Shown here: positions 1-10,993 of the stretch, piece after piece | How the letters are laid out: every line of letters begins with the position of its first letter | Position numbering within the stretch: position 1 is the first letter of the stretch | Assembly (NCBI GenBank): GCA_023159155.1 | Contig: JAJNNX010000033.1 | Span: 310,001 to 374,000 of the forward strand | Source of the DNA: Ustulina deusta | Lineage: Eukaryota; Ascomycota; Sordariomycetes; Xylariales; Xylariaceae | Length of the DNA stretch: 64,000 bases | Reading direction: 5' to 3' | The notes under the pieces: generated by a model | Databases searched by the model: none | Seen by the model: only the letters and a program-made list of their open reading frames with translations | What the model was told of the DNA's origin: nothing | Translations under genes and position numbers: made by a program

Positions 1-2072
1 AGACCATCTTTTGCACGCTCGAGATCCCAATTATCTACAGGGAAGTCGGCGGGATCGATAGTCTCAGCACGGACTTCGCCTTGAATTCGCATCAAGGCAA
101 TACACTCTGGCGCGATACGGTTGCGGAAGATGGTATAGAAATAATGTAACATACGACTCAGTCGGAAATCGGGATTAGCAAGACGGCGCTCGGGATCCCC
201 TTTAGGGTCCGGGTCTGGATTATAATTCTTGGAAGGAAGGAATGCGGTACGTGCTAAGTAGGTAATCAGACGTAACAGAACAGTCTGGGCGGGTGACATG
301 ATATCTTTCGGGCTTCTAACCGCCTCCCATGTGTGATGTATGAGACAGCTTTCATGAAGTGCTTGGACGATCTGGCTGCTGATCTGGAAAATCAGGGACT
401 GCTCGTCCTTCTCCCAGACAGCAATAAACACAAGCATCTCTCTCAGAAGATTTCTACCGCACTCTGTAGCGAGCATGATACGACAACGGGCCTGTTGCAG
501 GCTTTCACCGTGTCGTGTTGGGCCAGACCCAGCAGAGTCGAGGATGCATGATTTTATGATCATATGTAGAGCCTCTATCTGTTTTGGGTCTAGGATGTTT
601 GGTACCTCGGTCAGAAGACCTGTCATGGGCCCTTCCCCATAGGAATCGTCGTCATCAGCTTCTTCCTCATACTCGTCATACTCAGGAGCATAATGTGGTG
701 TGTCTTGCGGTGGTTGAGTAGGCCACTCCTGGACAGTAGCGTCGTCCGCGTGGTGCTCGACACCCTCGCCTGTCTCATCTGGTGACTCTGGAGGCGCATA
801 GCGCGACATAAGGTTCTCCTCGCATTGTCTGATTTTATCATTGAGAACAGCAGTCTCAGATTGCGCGTTGTCCATGTTCGTTATATTTGGAAGACGAGCT
901 TGGGCCCACCACATATCAAGCTCATGTGATACACGGCCATATTGCCAGTCTTGTGAGAACTTCTCCTTCGCCTCAGGGTCCCAAGTTGATGGCGTGTCAT
1001 CTGTGGCATCAGAATTTGTGTAGACAAAGGCGAGATTATTTTGGTGTGGAAACCACAGATCGGTTTTACCGGGGTCTTTTGCATTTAAGTGTTCCTGGCA
1101 AATGGCCGCTGCAGGCCGACACATGACTGTGTTTCTCTTGATCCAGTTGCGAACCTCTTCCTGGAGATACAAACATCTTGGAGATAAGGTCGATCCGACT
1201 ACGTCATACCGAGCATCGGGCTCTGGATTTAAATCTACGTCAGGGGACTCAATAAAGACCCTATACCAAAAGGTCATCTTGTTTCGATCATTCTTAGCGA
1301 TCCAATTATGTGCCTGCTGCAGAGACGTCACTAAGACCTTCTTGTCTTTACACAGTCAGTTATCTCGTTGGGGAGCAGCTCGACATGAAACACTTACACA
1401 GTTCGGTGATTTCGTTAAGCTTGACTCGCGAAGCATCGTCTTCTGGCATCTCGCCGTCAATGCCCTTACTAAGCACATTTACACATAGGCAGATAGCCTC
1501 GACGACTTCGTGATCAAAATTGATGGTTGCTGATAGGTTTTGGGGTATCTCAGGATTTGTTGTGACAAGTAAGTTGCGAGCAATGTGCATTAGCTTATTA
1601 AGCATCTGCAATGCTTCCTTGAGAGGTGCATAGTTCTTGATGATGAGAGCGGTGACCTCGGGGGTGGTGATGTCGATGAACCTCGTGGCAACAAACGGTT
1701 CTGATCGCACGCCTAGGGATTTCTCATTGAGGTCACATATTGCCGCCGATATAGCTCTTCGTAGCCATAGCCAAATACGGATGTTCTTGGACAGAAGCTC
1801 TCTACAACGCCAGCCACGTGAGTAAGGCTGCGAAAGCACTCGTACCTAAAATTCATGGGCAATCCTTACCTAACATCCTTGTATGTATGTGTCTTCTCGA
1901 GCGTCTTGGATATTATACTCATGACTTTAGTTACCGACTGCGGGCCCATAGCAGGAGTCTGCTGGTAATGACCCTCGAGGCAGATGAGTGCGGCAGCAAA
2001 TCCTCGCTCCTCGATGGAGTCCTGCTTCCACATATGAGATGGATCGGTATCCAGCCTTGTGGTAGCCGCCAT
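1..2072 (-). CDS. Ataxin-10 / CTR86-like ARM-repeat protein (3' end missing)
   Basis: Minus-strand gene cut by the left window edge. Proposed exons: 2072-1870, 1801-1394 and 1340 to the edge; introns are 68 nt (1802-1869) and 53 nt (1341-1393, with a TAACTGAC branch site). The ATG at 2072 has a CACCATGG context. The visible protein is helical and ARM-like. It contains an RNLL...QN-type segment (around 1540-1590), an acidic linker, then segments reading LLTEVPNILDPKQIEALHMI, LLREMLVFIAVWEKDEQ and SPAQTVLLRL. I recognise these as the fungal ataxin-10/copper transport protein 86 family; the diagnostic C-terminal ataxin-10 domain would lie beyond position 1. The family is linked in animals to neuronal survival and cytokinesis; its fungal role is poorly defined. 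A STRIPAK Far11-type ARM protein is the main alternative. The first intron is the weak point: see findings. Confidence 0.62.
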
Positions 2073-2997
2073 GGTGAAAAGCGAAGACCTCACAGGCCCA
2101 AGACGCCGAACTAGAGCGATAGAAGACCATACAATGTATATGTGATATTGTATTGTCTTGTCTCAAGACAGCTGGTGCAAAGCGCGGTGCCCTAGCCCCA
2201 CCAAAGACCTTGGGCAAGGAATCTTCGGTATGGCGGGGCTCGGTGAGGCTGGGTGGACAATGCCGTCAGTCACACTGGAGAGGAAATAAAGATGGCCTCT
2301 GATCCTTGGTCGGCGCGAGATAGTAGAGATGGCTGCAAGAAACTATGGTCGTAGTCAAGATAGCGAGTAACCAGAGCATACAGTGGTAATACCTATTGAA
2401 TCGGTATTTAGAAAAATTCCCCTTGAAAAGCAGGGCGTGGTTTGGGCTGGTGAGAGAGAGAGAGAGATAGTGGTAGTGGGGTGGACCTTGTGCCATTTCT
2501 AGAAAGCTGGAAAGAGCATGTCTATGCATTTATACCCATGCCACTTCACAGCAGGTACTAAGGTGCCTACCGAGGGTACCTACTTGGCCTCTGCAGGACT
2601 CGGTGCACCAATCTAAGGAGGTACTTACCTTAGGTATTGCGCCAAGGGGTACCTTAGGTGCCTACTCTGTGTGGACAGCGACCCCGACCAAAACCCCGGG
2701 CCACTCCGTTTAGTGGGTTAGTGGGCCAGAGGTAGTGGATTGCTTCTATAAGTACTTAGAGGTACTTATATTAATAGGACCTACACCTTGGCCTCAGGAT
2801 TAATAATGCACCTTACAGCTCCGCCGACGGTCATGGCCATATTCGCATTACAACGCTTTATCAAGCTTAGGCTCCTGTTCCCTCAGGGACGAGAGGATGA
2901 TTTTATATGCACGAAAAGTCTTGTGGAATGCTAAGTCCTACAGGACACGGTGAGAGAATCGAGGTACAGGGACATCAAAGCAATGTGAGCCCCCTAC
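2073..2997. other. Intergenic spacer with AGGTACCT-type repeats
   Basis: No gene is supported. The stretch 2555-2680 is dense in short, related AGGTACCTACC/CCTTAGGTA motifs that recur in other spacers of the window. A short GA run lies near 2452-2466. It separates the divergent-side promoter of the ataxin-10-like gene from the 3' end of the FAD oxidoreductase. Confidence 0.5.
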
Positions 2998-5952
2998 CTA
3001 TTCCCGACCCTTCAATCCATGCTTCATCTCCTTACCGAGGTTTGGCTTCTTACGGCACAACCTGCTGTTCTGCGACGGTAAGATCCCAAAGACATTTTCT
3101 GACATCTGGAAGTCTTCAGAGCCCACGGCATTCTGGGCGTAGAAAACATCCCAAGGGTCAAGCTTCTTCTTCAGCTTGTATAATCGTTCGTACTTGTCTC
3201 CCCAAAAAGATTGTTGGAAATCCGGCTCGATGTACTACAACTCTCGGGATTAGTAATTGCCGTTTTGAGCGTGATCTGGGAGTCGTAAACCCGTGAAAAG
3301 TTTCTAAGACATGATTTATGTTGGCCGGAAGGGGTGCCTTTGTACTTAAAGGTCGCGAAAACAAGAAGAAAATGACTCTGGGAATTGCTCACATCAGACT
3401 CGGATAGGTATGCGCCGGAGCCCGGACTGACAGATCGCCAGCGCGGGCCCCAATCAAACGTGAGAACACTACTCCAGATCTGGATCAACTCTGGGTACAT
3501 GCTAGATCACAATGAAGTCAGCATATCTCCCGGGGTTTTGCTTGGTTCCGTCTGTTGTTGTCTGAGAAGAGACAACCTATTTGGTAGAAGATAGGGCCAT
3601 TAATGAGAGTGAACACCACAGTATTACATACTCTTGAGTCCACTGCAACACAACGAGTCAGCATTTGCCATTCTGAGTAGGCTTTGTGAGGGTTTCGGAT
3701 TGCGGAAGCTTTGTAGAGCATGGTTTCAGCCCGAAGGAGCCTCTATAACCTAAACCCCTCTAAAGCGAGAAGAGAATGACTCCAAGAATCACTTACTGTC
3801 ACGGCATCAATGGCATGCAACACTGTCTTCCTCCACGCCGGATTGACGGCGCTGTCCGGGTAACCTTCCTTGGGGCTTGGGGCAATATTGAGAGCAAGCA
3901 CATAGCCGCCACTGTCAACAACGTAACGGATTGCTTCGAATGTTTCGGAGAGTTTGTTCTGATCTTCCCAATTTTCTTTGGGGAATAGCCGACCACCCGC
4001 ACGCTGTAGGTTCGTTCCCCATGACTCAAGGGGAAAGTTTTCATCCCACGCTTCGTAGAAATCGTCATATTCCTTGTATACCGGCTTCAGGTCGACACCG
4101 ATGATGCGCGTAACATTCCAGAATGGTGCGGTAATCTCCTCAAACTGGGCCTTGGTTAGGTTTGGTGCGAACCAGGGTTGCATAGTCCACACATAATTCC
4201 CACTCAATGCATTGAGGGAGAAATATGAATACATGCCGGCGTCAGTATACTTGATAAAGTCTTGGAAATACTGTTCAAACTCAAGAGTCAGCAATTGAAA
4301 TTAATAGTGAAGATTTTATAGTCGTAGGAGTGCTTAGCAATGAGCCTGAACCTGCTATACAAGGACTGAGATTATAGATCGCGTACCGCCCGTAAAGTCT
4401 GCCAGAATTGATCCACTAGTACTTCTGTTCCAGTAGACAAGGTGAAGGTCAGCGTAGTAACTGGTATCTTGGGTAATGCCTTGATAACCATAGAGGTGAC
4501 AACTCCAAAGGTTGAGCCTCCCCCTCCACGAAGGGCCCAGAACAGCTCGGGATTAGAAGTTTCGCTAGCAGTTAAGAACTGGCCATCTGCAGTGACAACC
4601 TCCATGGAAAGGACCTAACTAAGTTAGTTATAAAGCAAGCGTTGGGCGCTAATAGAACGAACTTGGTCCGAACCCATGCCATATATGCTTGACAAGGGGG
4701 AATGTCCGCCACCCAGAATATAGCCTCCAGTAATCCCAACTGTCTATACATAAAATAATTAGTTGTGTGCTCTGCCAAAAAACGATTAGCGAAAGCTTAC
4801 CCTCCCTTCGCCACCGACGATAGTGACATTAGCTTTGCGGGCAGCTTTGTAAGCTTCGAAGACTTGAACACCAGCCCCCATCTTGAAGGCAGGGCCTTTA
4901 TACGATTCCTCTTCGTAATCTTCGTAGAATTGAATATCTTTGAGATTGTGAGTCCAGAGCGACACTGCAGGAGTCGGAGTCAGTTATCACCACTTTAGGC
5001 ACGACTTGTAAGAGTTGTGGGATCATCGAAAGCTCCTAAAATGAAGTCTCCAAAACGAGAAAACACGTGAATACGATAATACTCACGGGACCCAGCACCA
5101 GTCGACTTCGCTCCAAAGTCATGACCCGTGTTCTTGATGACGAGTCGGATATTTAGGTTCCTGGCCAGATTGATCGCCAGTTGGACCTGAGCGACGGTGC
5201 TAACATTGACGGACAATGTCGGATACGACCCAAGGGCACAGTGTGTAGCGAAAGGGTTCACTACCCCAGGGACACAAGTCGTGCCTTGGAACAATATTGC
5301 ATTTATAGAAGTAGGATCATCCGTGCTATTGTTGGCGTTAGCATGGGGCATCTCTTCGTTCGATCGAGCTATAAGTTTACTGGATGTAAGAGTCATTGAA
5401 CCAATTCGATGTAATTTCAGCACATTTTGCGCTATCCTGATTCTGGTAATCAGGGAAACAAGGGGAAGCAAGAGGCTTGGTATGTATGAGAGAACCGCCT
5501 AGCAACAAGTTGAATACCGCAATCGTAACAGTCCCAGGGAACATGACCGAATCCCCGGGGAAGTTCTTGCAATCTTCGGGTGATCTAATCGGCGCACCAG
5601 GGTCTGGAAAGCTGAAGAGAACCGAGTTGGTTAGACTCAGCTTGGTGAGGTTAGCCAAGACATCGTGGGTGAGTTGTCGGGTCTCTCCAGGGAAGAGATT
5701 CGCCGTCGCGTTAGAAGACGAGGCATTGAAGACGGCGAAGGCAGGCGCAACGGTAGACGCATCGGCCGCTTCGAGCCCCCAGGAGACACTAGGTCAGCTT
5801 TCATTGGATATACGGTATAGCGATGCTGATCTGGTACATAAGCCATGGAACGACTAACGAAGAATATGATTGTTCACGACAATTGTCTGGGCCCATCCCT
5901 TTGTCAACAGTGCTAGCTCAAGGCTGACTCTGGCTAGAGTCCAAGACACCAT
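2998..5952 (-). CDS. Secreted FAD-linked oxidoreductase (berberine-bridge type, BBE domain)
   Basis: Multi-exon gene. Supported exons: 5788-5381, 5325-5087, 4964-4801, 4743-4663, 4614-4387, 4279-3797, 3642-3632 (11 nt), 3501-3393 and 3234-2998, all keeping one frame (about 653 residues). The N-terminal exon 5952-5909 ([15 protein letters not shown], hydrophobic, signal-like) joined through a GTTGAC donor is my guess. FAD_binding_4 hallmarks: [18 protein letters not shown], with the His expected to carry covalent [20 protein letters not shown]; and [18 protein letters not shown]. The tail [20 protein letters not shown] plus [18 protein letters not shown] is the BBE substrate domain. The position where bicovalent members have Cys appears to lack it, so mono-covalent FAD is inferred. 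Several introns (295-nt region 3502-3796 split by a microexon; 158 nt; 122 nt) are unusually long for this window. The substrate is unknown; such enzymes oxidise carbohydrates or secondary metabolites. No backbone biosynthetic gene lies nearby. Confidence 0.83.
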
Positions 5953-7880
5953 GACGAGTTTTGCGGATCGAGCGGCACTCGGTCAAGCTTCAAACAGCTC
6001 CAAGAACGACCAAGGACCCAAGAATCCATTGACAGACGGTCTGATATTAAAGACCCGGCTCTTGTATGCAAACCCCTACGTCTATGGTGTATGGCTCCAC
6101 TGGAGGTTCCCAAGAGATGTCTCCGGAACTTGGCTCACACGGCCAGCACGGAGACGCAACACCTGACTCCAAACGGTCAGATTGCAGGCGCATAATATGG
6201 ATAGGAGTGCCAAGATGTCGATATCAGGACTTTATATAAGGCTTTATATAATCATTATGATTAGCCGGGATGGAAAGCACTCAATGTGCCGGCATTTGGA
6301 TGATGATCATCTCGTGGCTGTATATGGGCAAGCCTCATATTGACAATATAACGTGCTTTTATCCTGTAATCTAGCATTCAGGATTTGAATGGGTGTCAAG
6401 TAGGCTCACTCTCGTAACCTGGTCGTGTGAGCGTTTTGTGATATAAGACCAGCATGAACAGGTTGAATTAGGATGAGATACCATGCAGTTTTGCTGCCCT
6501 ACCTACTCAGTACCTACCATTGCAAAACAAGTACCGGCAGCCTATTCACTAGCGTGCACAGGTATTGCGTGCCTGGGACTACATGTCATTGAAAAATGCT
6601 CAAAACGAAGGACCTAACACCTCCACCGCTTTCTAGATGTGCCTCGTAGACAGCTTAGTCTAGCTTAGAGATAAGCAAGTCGCCAGCGAGCCCGAAATCG
6701 CTTACAGCATCGAGATCGAAGACGAAGTTATGCAGGTCTTCACGGTTAAACATTAAAAAAAAAAAAACAGCTGGTCTCCTCCACTTCACCCGGAGCTGTA
6801 TGCTGCGAGAAGATAAACATAATCTCCTCCATAGTAATAGTTCTCTCCCATTCCGAAGGAAGCTGGAAAGTATGTTTTAAACTCGGCAACAATAGAGAAT
6901 AGTGGTAATGGTCGGAAGGTAGCACCGCAAGTCGCTGAGATTGAGTTCGGTGTTGGTTCAGCTAGCTAAAGCAGCTGGCGGCAGCATGAGGGGACCCGTA
7001 CTCGGAGGTGATTGCCGTTGGTGTTGATGTCGCCGTCGGGCTCCTACTTACGGCTGGTGAGACCTGGTCCTTGCACGGGCGTCGCTGTGTGAATGTCTGA
7101 GGTGGTGATAGTTGTGAGCGCCGACGCTATATAGTCGGTGCGAGGTCTACAGAGGCGGCCGGTGGTTTTGGTCTCTGCGAGGAGTTGACCATGTTTCGAG
7201 GAACTGAAGGGTTGTTGGCCTCTTTCTTCTTTGGTTCGCTGTTAGCTCTGCAGCCCGATTACTGAGGAAAATTTACCTTCTCGTTCACACTCTTCCAAGT
7301 ACCTATAGTAGACAAATCATGTTCTATGGGTATGGGCAACTGCGTATAGACCATGTATTTTCCGACGAACCAAAGATACTATACACCTTGGCGCCTTAGG
7401 ATCTGGGCATCGAGTGGTTTGCGTCGTGCAAGTGAATGCGTATTCATAAATATTATATCGCTCTCGCAACAAGTATTTGGTAACGTTCTGTTTTGTTTCG
7501 CACCATATCGTTCGGTTTCCAGTCTGTGGATCACACACCAAACCCTCGTTCGCACGTTCATCCAAAGTGACATCTGCCATCCCGAACACAATGGCTGATT
7601 CTACATATCTACACAGGACAACCTTTCCAGAATTTGACAATGAACATTGCCAGTAAGTAGGGAGCGTACCAAGGTAGCGATTATCTTCTACACGAACCAC
7701 GTTAAAACTTTCGGGTTTCGCGCCCCTAAAGTAGGCATACTTGTATGGGGCCGGAAAGTACCCCCAATCCAGAGAGGGTGATACAAATGAGATAGCTCAG
7801 CGCCCGTATCCAGGTCGAGAACGGGGAGTTTCGCGGGGTACGGGAGAGCCCGAGAACAGATGGTTGTCAGCCTTCTCATC
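5953..7880. other. Gene-poor spacer; open minus frames at 7317-7880
   Basis: 6000-7300 shows no supported gene. On the minus strand, 7830-7317 is open in one frame and 7880-7780 in the neighbouring frame; their translations read like one continuous protein segment (PVLDLDTG..LYHPLWIGG then YFPAPYKYAYFRGAKPESF) broken at a run of five C at 7761-7765. This may be an unannotated terminal exon or relic downstream of the Helo-like gene. Confidence 0.3.
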
Positions 7881-9021
7881 TCATCGTTCAAGAGAATATG
7901 GGATTTGCTGTAGCCTATGTTTATTCTGGCTGTGTTTGCTGGCTGCCGATGTGGCTGTCCTCGGAGGCTGCTTTCTGATAACTGGGTCCTGTCTAGTGAC
8001 ACCTGTTGCCGTCTTACTTTCTAGGAAGTCGACTATAAAATCTTGATCAGCCTCGATGAAATCATCCCCTATCCCTAGTTCGTTTAAGAAGTATCCAAAA
8101 TTCTTCCGCCAATCGGGGTCATATGCCTCCAGCACGGGGAATCGAGATTTCGCTCGGGGTCGGAGCCGTGATTCAACGAGGCCTCCGGACGTTTCGGGAG
8201 GCGTTGGATTCGATGCACGACTAGTGGTTCTATCGTTTATATATTTCCGTTCCTCAGCGGCTACGAGCAGGCTAGCTGCGTCTAGGACTTCCATGGATTC
8301 TTCACTAGGCACGATGGTTTCCGCGTACTGGGTTAGAGTATCGAGCCACTGCTCAAGTCTGCGTCGTTCGTGTTTTTGTCCCTGATCTAATTGATAGCTA
8401 GATGGTAATTGATTTCGCAGTCGATAGATCTCATCAAGTATTTCCTTATGGCTACGTTGTATTTCGCTAATGCCGTGTTTGATTTCAGCTGCATCGTCTT
8501 GAATCATATCCTTGATATCCCGGATCGTAGATCTGGAAAACCAGCATTAGCCTCTTTAGGTAACTGCAAGCCCAGCAACCAGATAACCTAGAAATTAGGA
8601 CTTGAACGAACATATTCACAGTCTCAAGCGCAATGTTAAGACTGTTCTTGGTTGCCTCGAGTGACAACTTTAACGACGCAACTTTCTCCTTCTCATATAT
8701 CGTCCAAAGCAATGGCCCAGGTTTTCCGCGGCACTTGTCAAGAGCTACTTCAATCTGTTGAACAGTAGCTGTGCAATGTTTTAGTATAGTATGAACTAGG
8801 CTTTGAAGCCGATGCGGCAAACGGTTCTCTGTAGCTTCGGCGCTTTCGCCCTTCACAAGCTCAAGTATTAAAGTAAGATCCAATAACTCTCGTGTAATCT
8901 GGTTAAGATCTGCGCGAGCGTCTTGGCAGTCCCGAATAAACTTTACGATCAGGGAAAAGGTTTGAGTGGTCGCGGTGATGACCGCCAACGCGCCGCTGGC
9001 TATTGAAAGGGGGTCAGCCAT
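7881..9021 (-). CDS. Helo-like N-terminal domain protein, function unknown
   Basis: Two exons, 9021-8612 and 8532-7881 (79-nt intron), give 353 residues; the ATG at 9021 starts MADPLSIASGALAVITATTQ. The MADPLSIASG opening and the alpha-helical first ~140 residues match the fungal Helo-like/N-terminal domain (PF17111 type) found on STAND/NLR-like and ankyrin proteins, where it is thought to act in programmed cell death or non-self signalling. Here no NACHT, ankyrin or WD domain follows. The rest is a helical coiled stretch (KDMIQDDAAEIKHGISEIQ), an Arg/Ser-rich linker and a short tail, so it resembles the N-terminal-only members common in these fungi. The donor at 8612 (GTTCGT) is not ideal. 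Downstream open frames (7317-7880) could be a missed or broken C-terminal part. Confidence 0.6.
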
Positions 9022-9435
9022 ATTGGTTGATTGCCACAGGCAAGAAATACATGTTGTAGCTATCTATTTTTTAAGACGAGGGACAAAGGGGAAGCAGTCG
9101 TTAACGACTTTCAGGCTGCACTACCCAAGGTTGGGTTGAGGTACTCTTATCTTATCTGTTCCCACGTGCATCGACCTGGCTCCCAGATGGACCCACAATA
9201 GAGGGGCATAGTGTACCTGAGGAGACAAACAGAGATATCGCAATGGAGGGGCACATTAACGTGCTGGCGATTTTTTCTTCTTCCCCTTTTCATTCGCTCC
9301 CTGGACTAGGCTAGATAGATTAGATACTTAGATAGAGTGCGCGTCGTAAAAGGTACCATATTCGAGATCTGAAACCCACAGCCTCTATTATTCCTTTAGT
9401 AAAGTGAGATTAGACCGCCATCTGACACGACAACC
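9022..9435. other. Divergent promoter region
   Basis: 414 bp between the start of the Helo-like gene (-) and the start of methylthioadenosine phosphorylase (+). A pyrimidine-rich stretch (9270-9300, TTTTTTCTTCTTCCCCTTTTC) precedes the plus-strand gene. No specific binding site can be named. Confidence 0.4.
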
Positions 9436-10548
9436 ATGTCAGACCTTCCGCAGACCTTTGACCGTGCGTGCCAACATACCATGTTCCTTTCTTTCTTCTC
9501 CCCTAGCAAGCGCATTGAGCCTCGCCACGGCGAGATCCTGCTGCTAACACGCGTCGCCCTTCTGCAGGACCGGTCAAGATTGCCGTCATCGGCGGCACCG
9601 GCCTCTACAAGATCGATGGCTATGTCCCCATAGGCCGCGTGAACCCCCTGACGCCATGGGGGTATCCTTCCGCCCCCATCGTGATCCTCGAGCACGGCGG
9701 GGTGCCCGTCGCCTTCCTGGCCCGCCACGGCGAGCACCACCAGATCGCGCCCCACGAGATCCCGGCGCGCGCGAACATCGCCGCCCTGCGGTCCCTGGGC
9801 GTGCGTTCCGTCGTCAGCTTCTCGGCCGTCGGCTCCCTGCAGGAGGAGGTGCGGCCCATGGACTTCGTTGTCCCGGACCAAGTCATTGACCGCACCAAGG
9901 GAAACCGTCCCTTCACCTTCTTCGAGGACGGGCTTGTCGGCCACATCCCCTTCGCCGATCCCTACGACGACAAGATCGCGCAAGTTGTCAAGAATTGCGC
10001 CAAGCACATGCAAGGCGACGGCGTGGTCCTACACCCCAAGGGAACTGCCATCTGCATCGGTAGGCTGGATACATATATATTTCTACACATATGCATACAC
10101 ACATCGAAAACGAACTGCACTAACGCGCTATTTCCTTACAGAGGGCCCCCAGTTCTCTACCCGCGCCGAATCCCACATGTACCGCTCCTGGGGCGGGTCC
10201 GTGATCAGCATGTCCCTGCTTCCGGAAGCCAAGCTCGCGCGTGAGGCCGAGCTCGCCTTCCAGGTCATCTGCATGGCGACCGACTACGACTGCTGGCGGG
10301 AGGGCGAGGGCGACGTCGACGTGGCCATGGTGATGGCGCGCATGGGGGGCAACGCCGAGAACGCCCGGCGACTAGTCGGTGCCGTGCTGGACGAGCTGGC
10401 GCGTCCGGAGCACGCCGACCTCGTCTCCGCTAAGCACCTCGAGGGTGCGTCCGTTGGTGCCGTTGCCTTCTGTACCAAGCCCCACGGTCGCAACCCCGAG
10501 GCTCTGAAGAAAGCCCAGTATCTGTTCCCGGGCTTCTTGGAGCAGTAG
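9436..10548 (+). CDS. MEU1: S-methyl-5'-thioadenosine phosphorylase
   Basis: Exons 9436-9463, 9568-10059 and 10142-10548 (introns of 104 and 82 nt) give 308 residues, the normal family length. The enzyme phosphorolyses methylthioadenosine, the by-product of polyamine synthesis, to adenine and methylthioribose-1-phosphate in the methionine salvage pathway (cytosol/nucleus). Hallmarks seen: IAVIGGTGLYKI at the N terminus, LARHGEHHQIAPHEIPARAN (phosphate and ribose binding), SFSAVGSLQEEVRP with DFVVPDQVIDRTKG, and EGPQFSTRAESHMYRSWGG, in which the exon 2/3 junction supplies the Glu codon. The C-terminal helix ends ALKKAQYLFPGFLEQ. The first exon is only 28 nt. Coding GC is markedly higher than the flanking DNA, which also produces a long open antisense frame (9396-10013) that I treat as a shadow. 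The gene is convergent with MED13. Confidence 0.95.
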
Positions 10549-10993
10549 GCACTCTGGGTAGTCGGACCTGGCCATGATGACGATATATGACTGATGATTG
10601 TTCTGCGACCAATATTTCCAGCTAGATGATGACAAAAGGATTGATTACCTAGACAAGCGAGCCACATGGTCGATTGCGGTAAATAAACACGCAGGAAAAC
10701 CCCCCCAAACATCAGAACAATGGAGGATTTTCTCTGTTCAAATATTTCGGGTCATAAATGTTAAGACTTTCAATGATGTACCACGTTGGGATTGCACGAA
10801 GCCATGACGGTTTTCAGTCTCCCTTTAAAAATTCCCAGAGCGCGTTGAGAGTGAAGGTGAGAATAATCAAGGCTCTCTCGTTATGCTAAGTTGTCTATCC
10901 GATCACGCTAATGCCACACGCCATGCGAAACCATATACAAATAGATGCATGTCCACTTCCCTCCCCTTTTCCCCAGAATACACAATGCACTTG
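10549..10993. other. Convergent 3' spacer
   Basis: 445 bp between the stops of MTAP (+) and MED13 (-). No gene or structure is evident; it should contain both 3' UTRs. Confidence 0.4.

Noticed and set aside
2998..9021. Secondary-metabolite gene cluster around the FAD oxidoreductase
   Set aside because: No polyketide synthase, NRPS, terpene cyclase, transporter or pathway regulator accompanies it in the window.
9396..10013. 205-codon open frame antisense to MTAP
   Set aside because: It lies entirely opposite a well-supported, GC-rich gene and has the biased composition of an antisense shadow.
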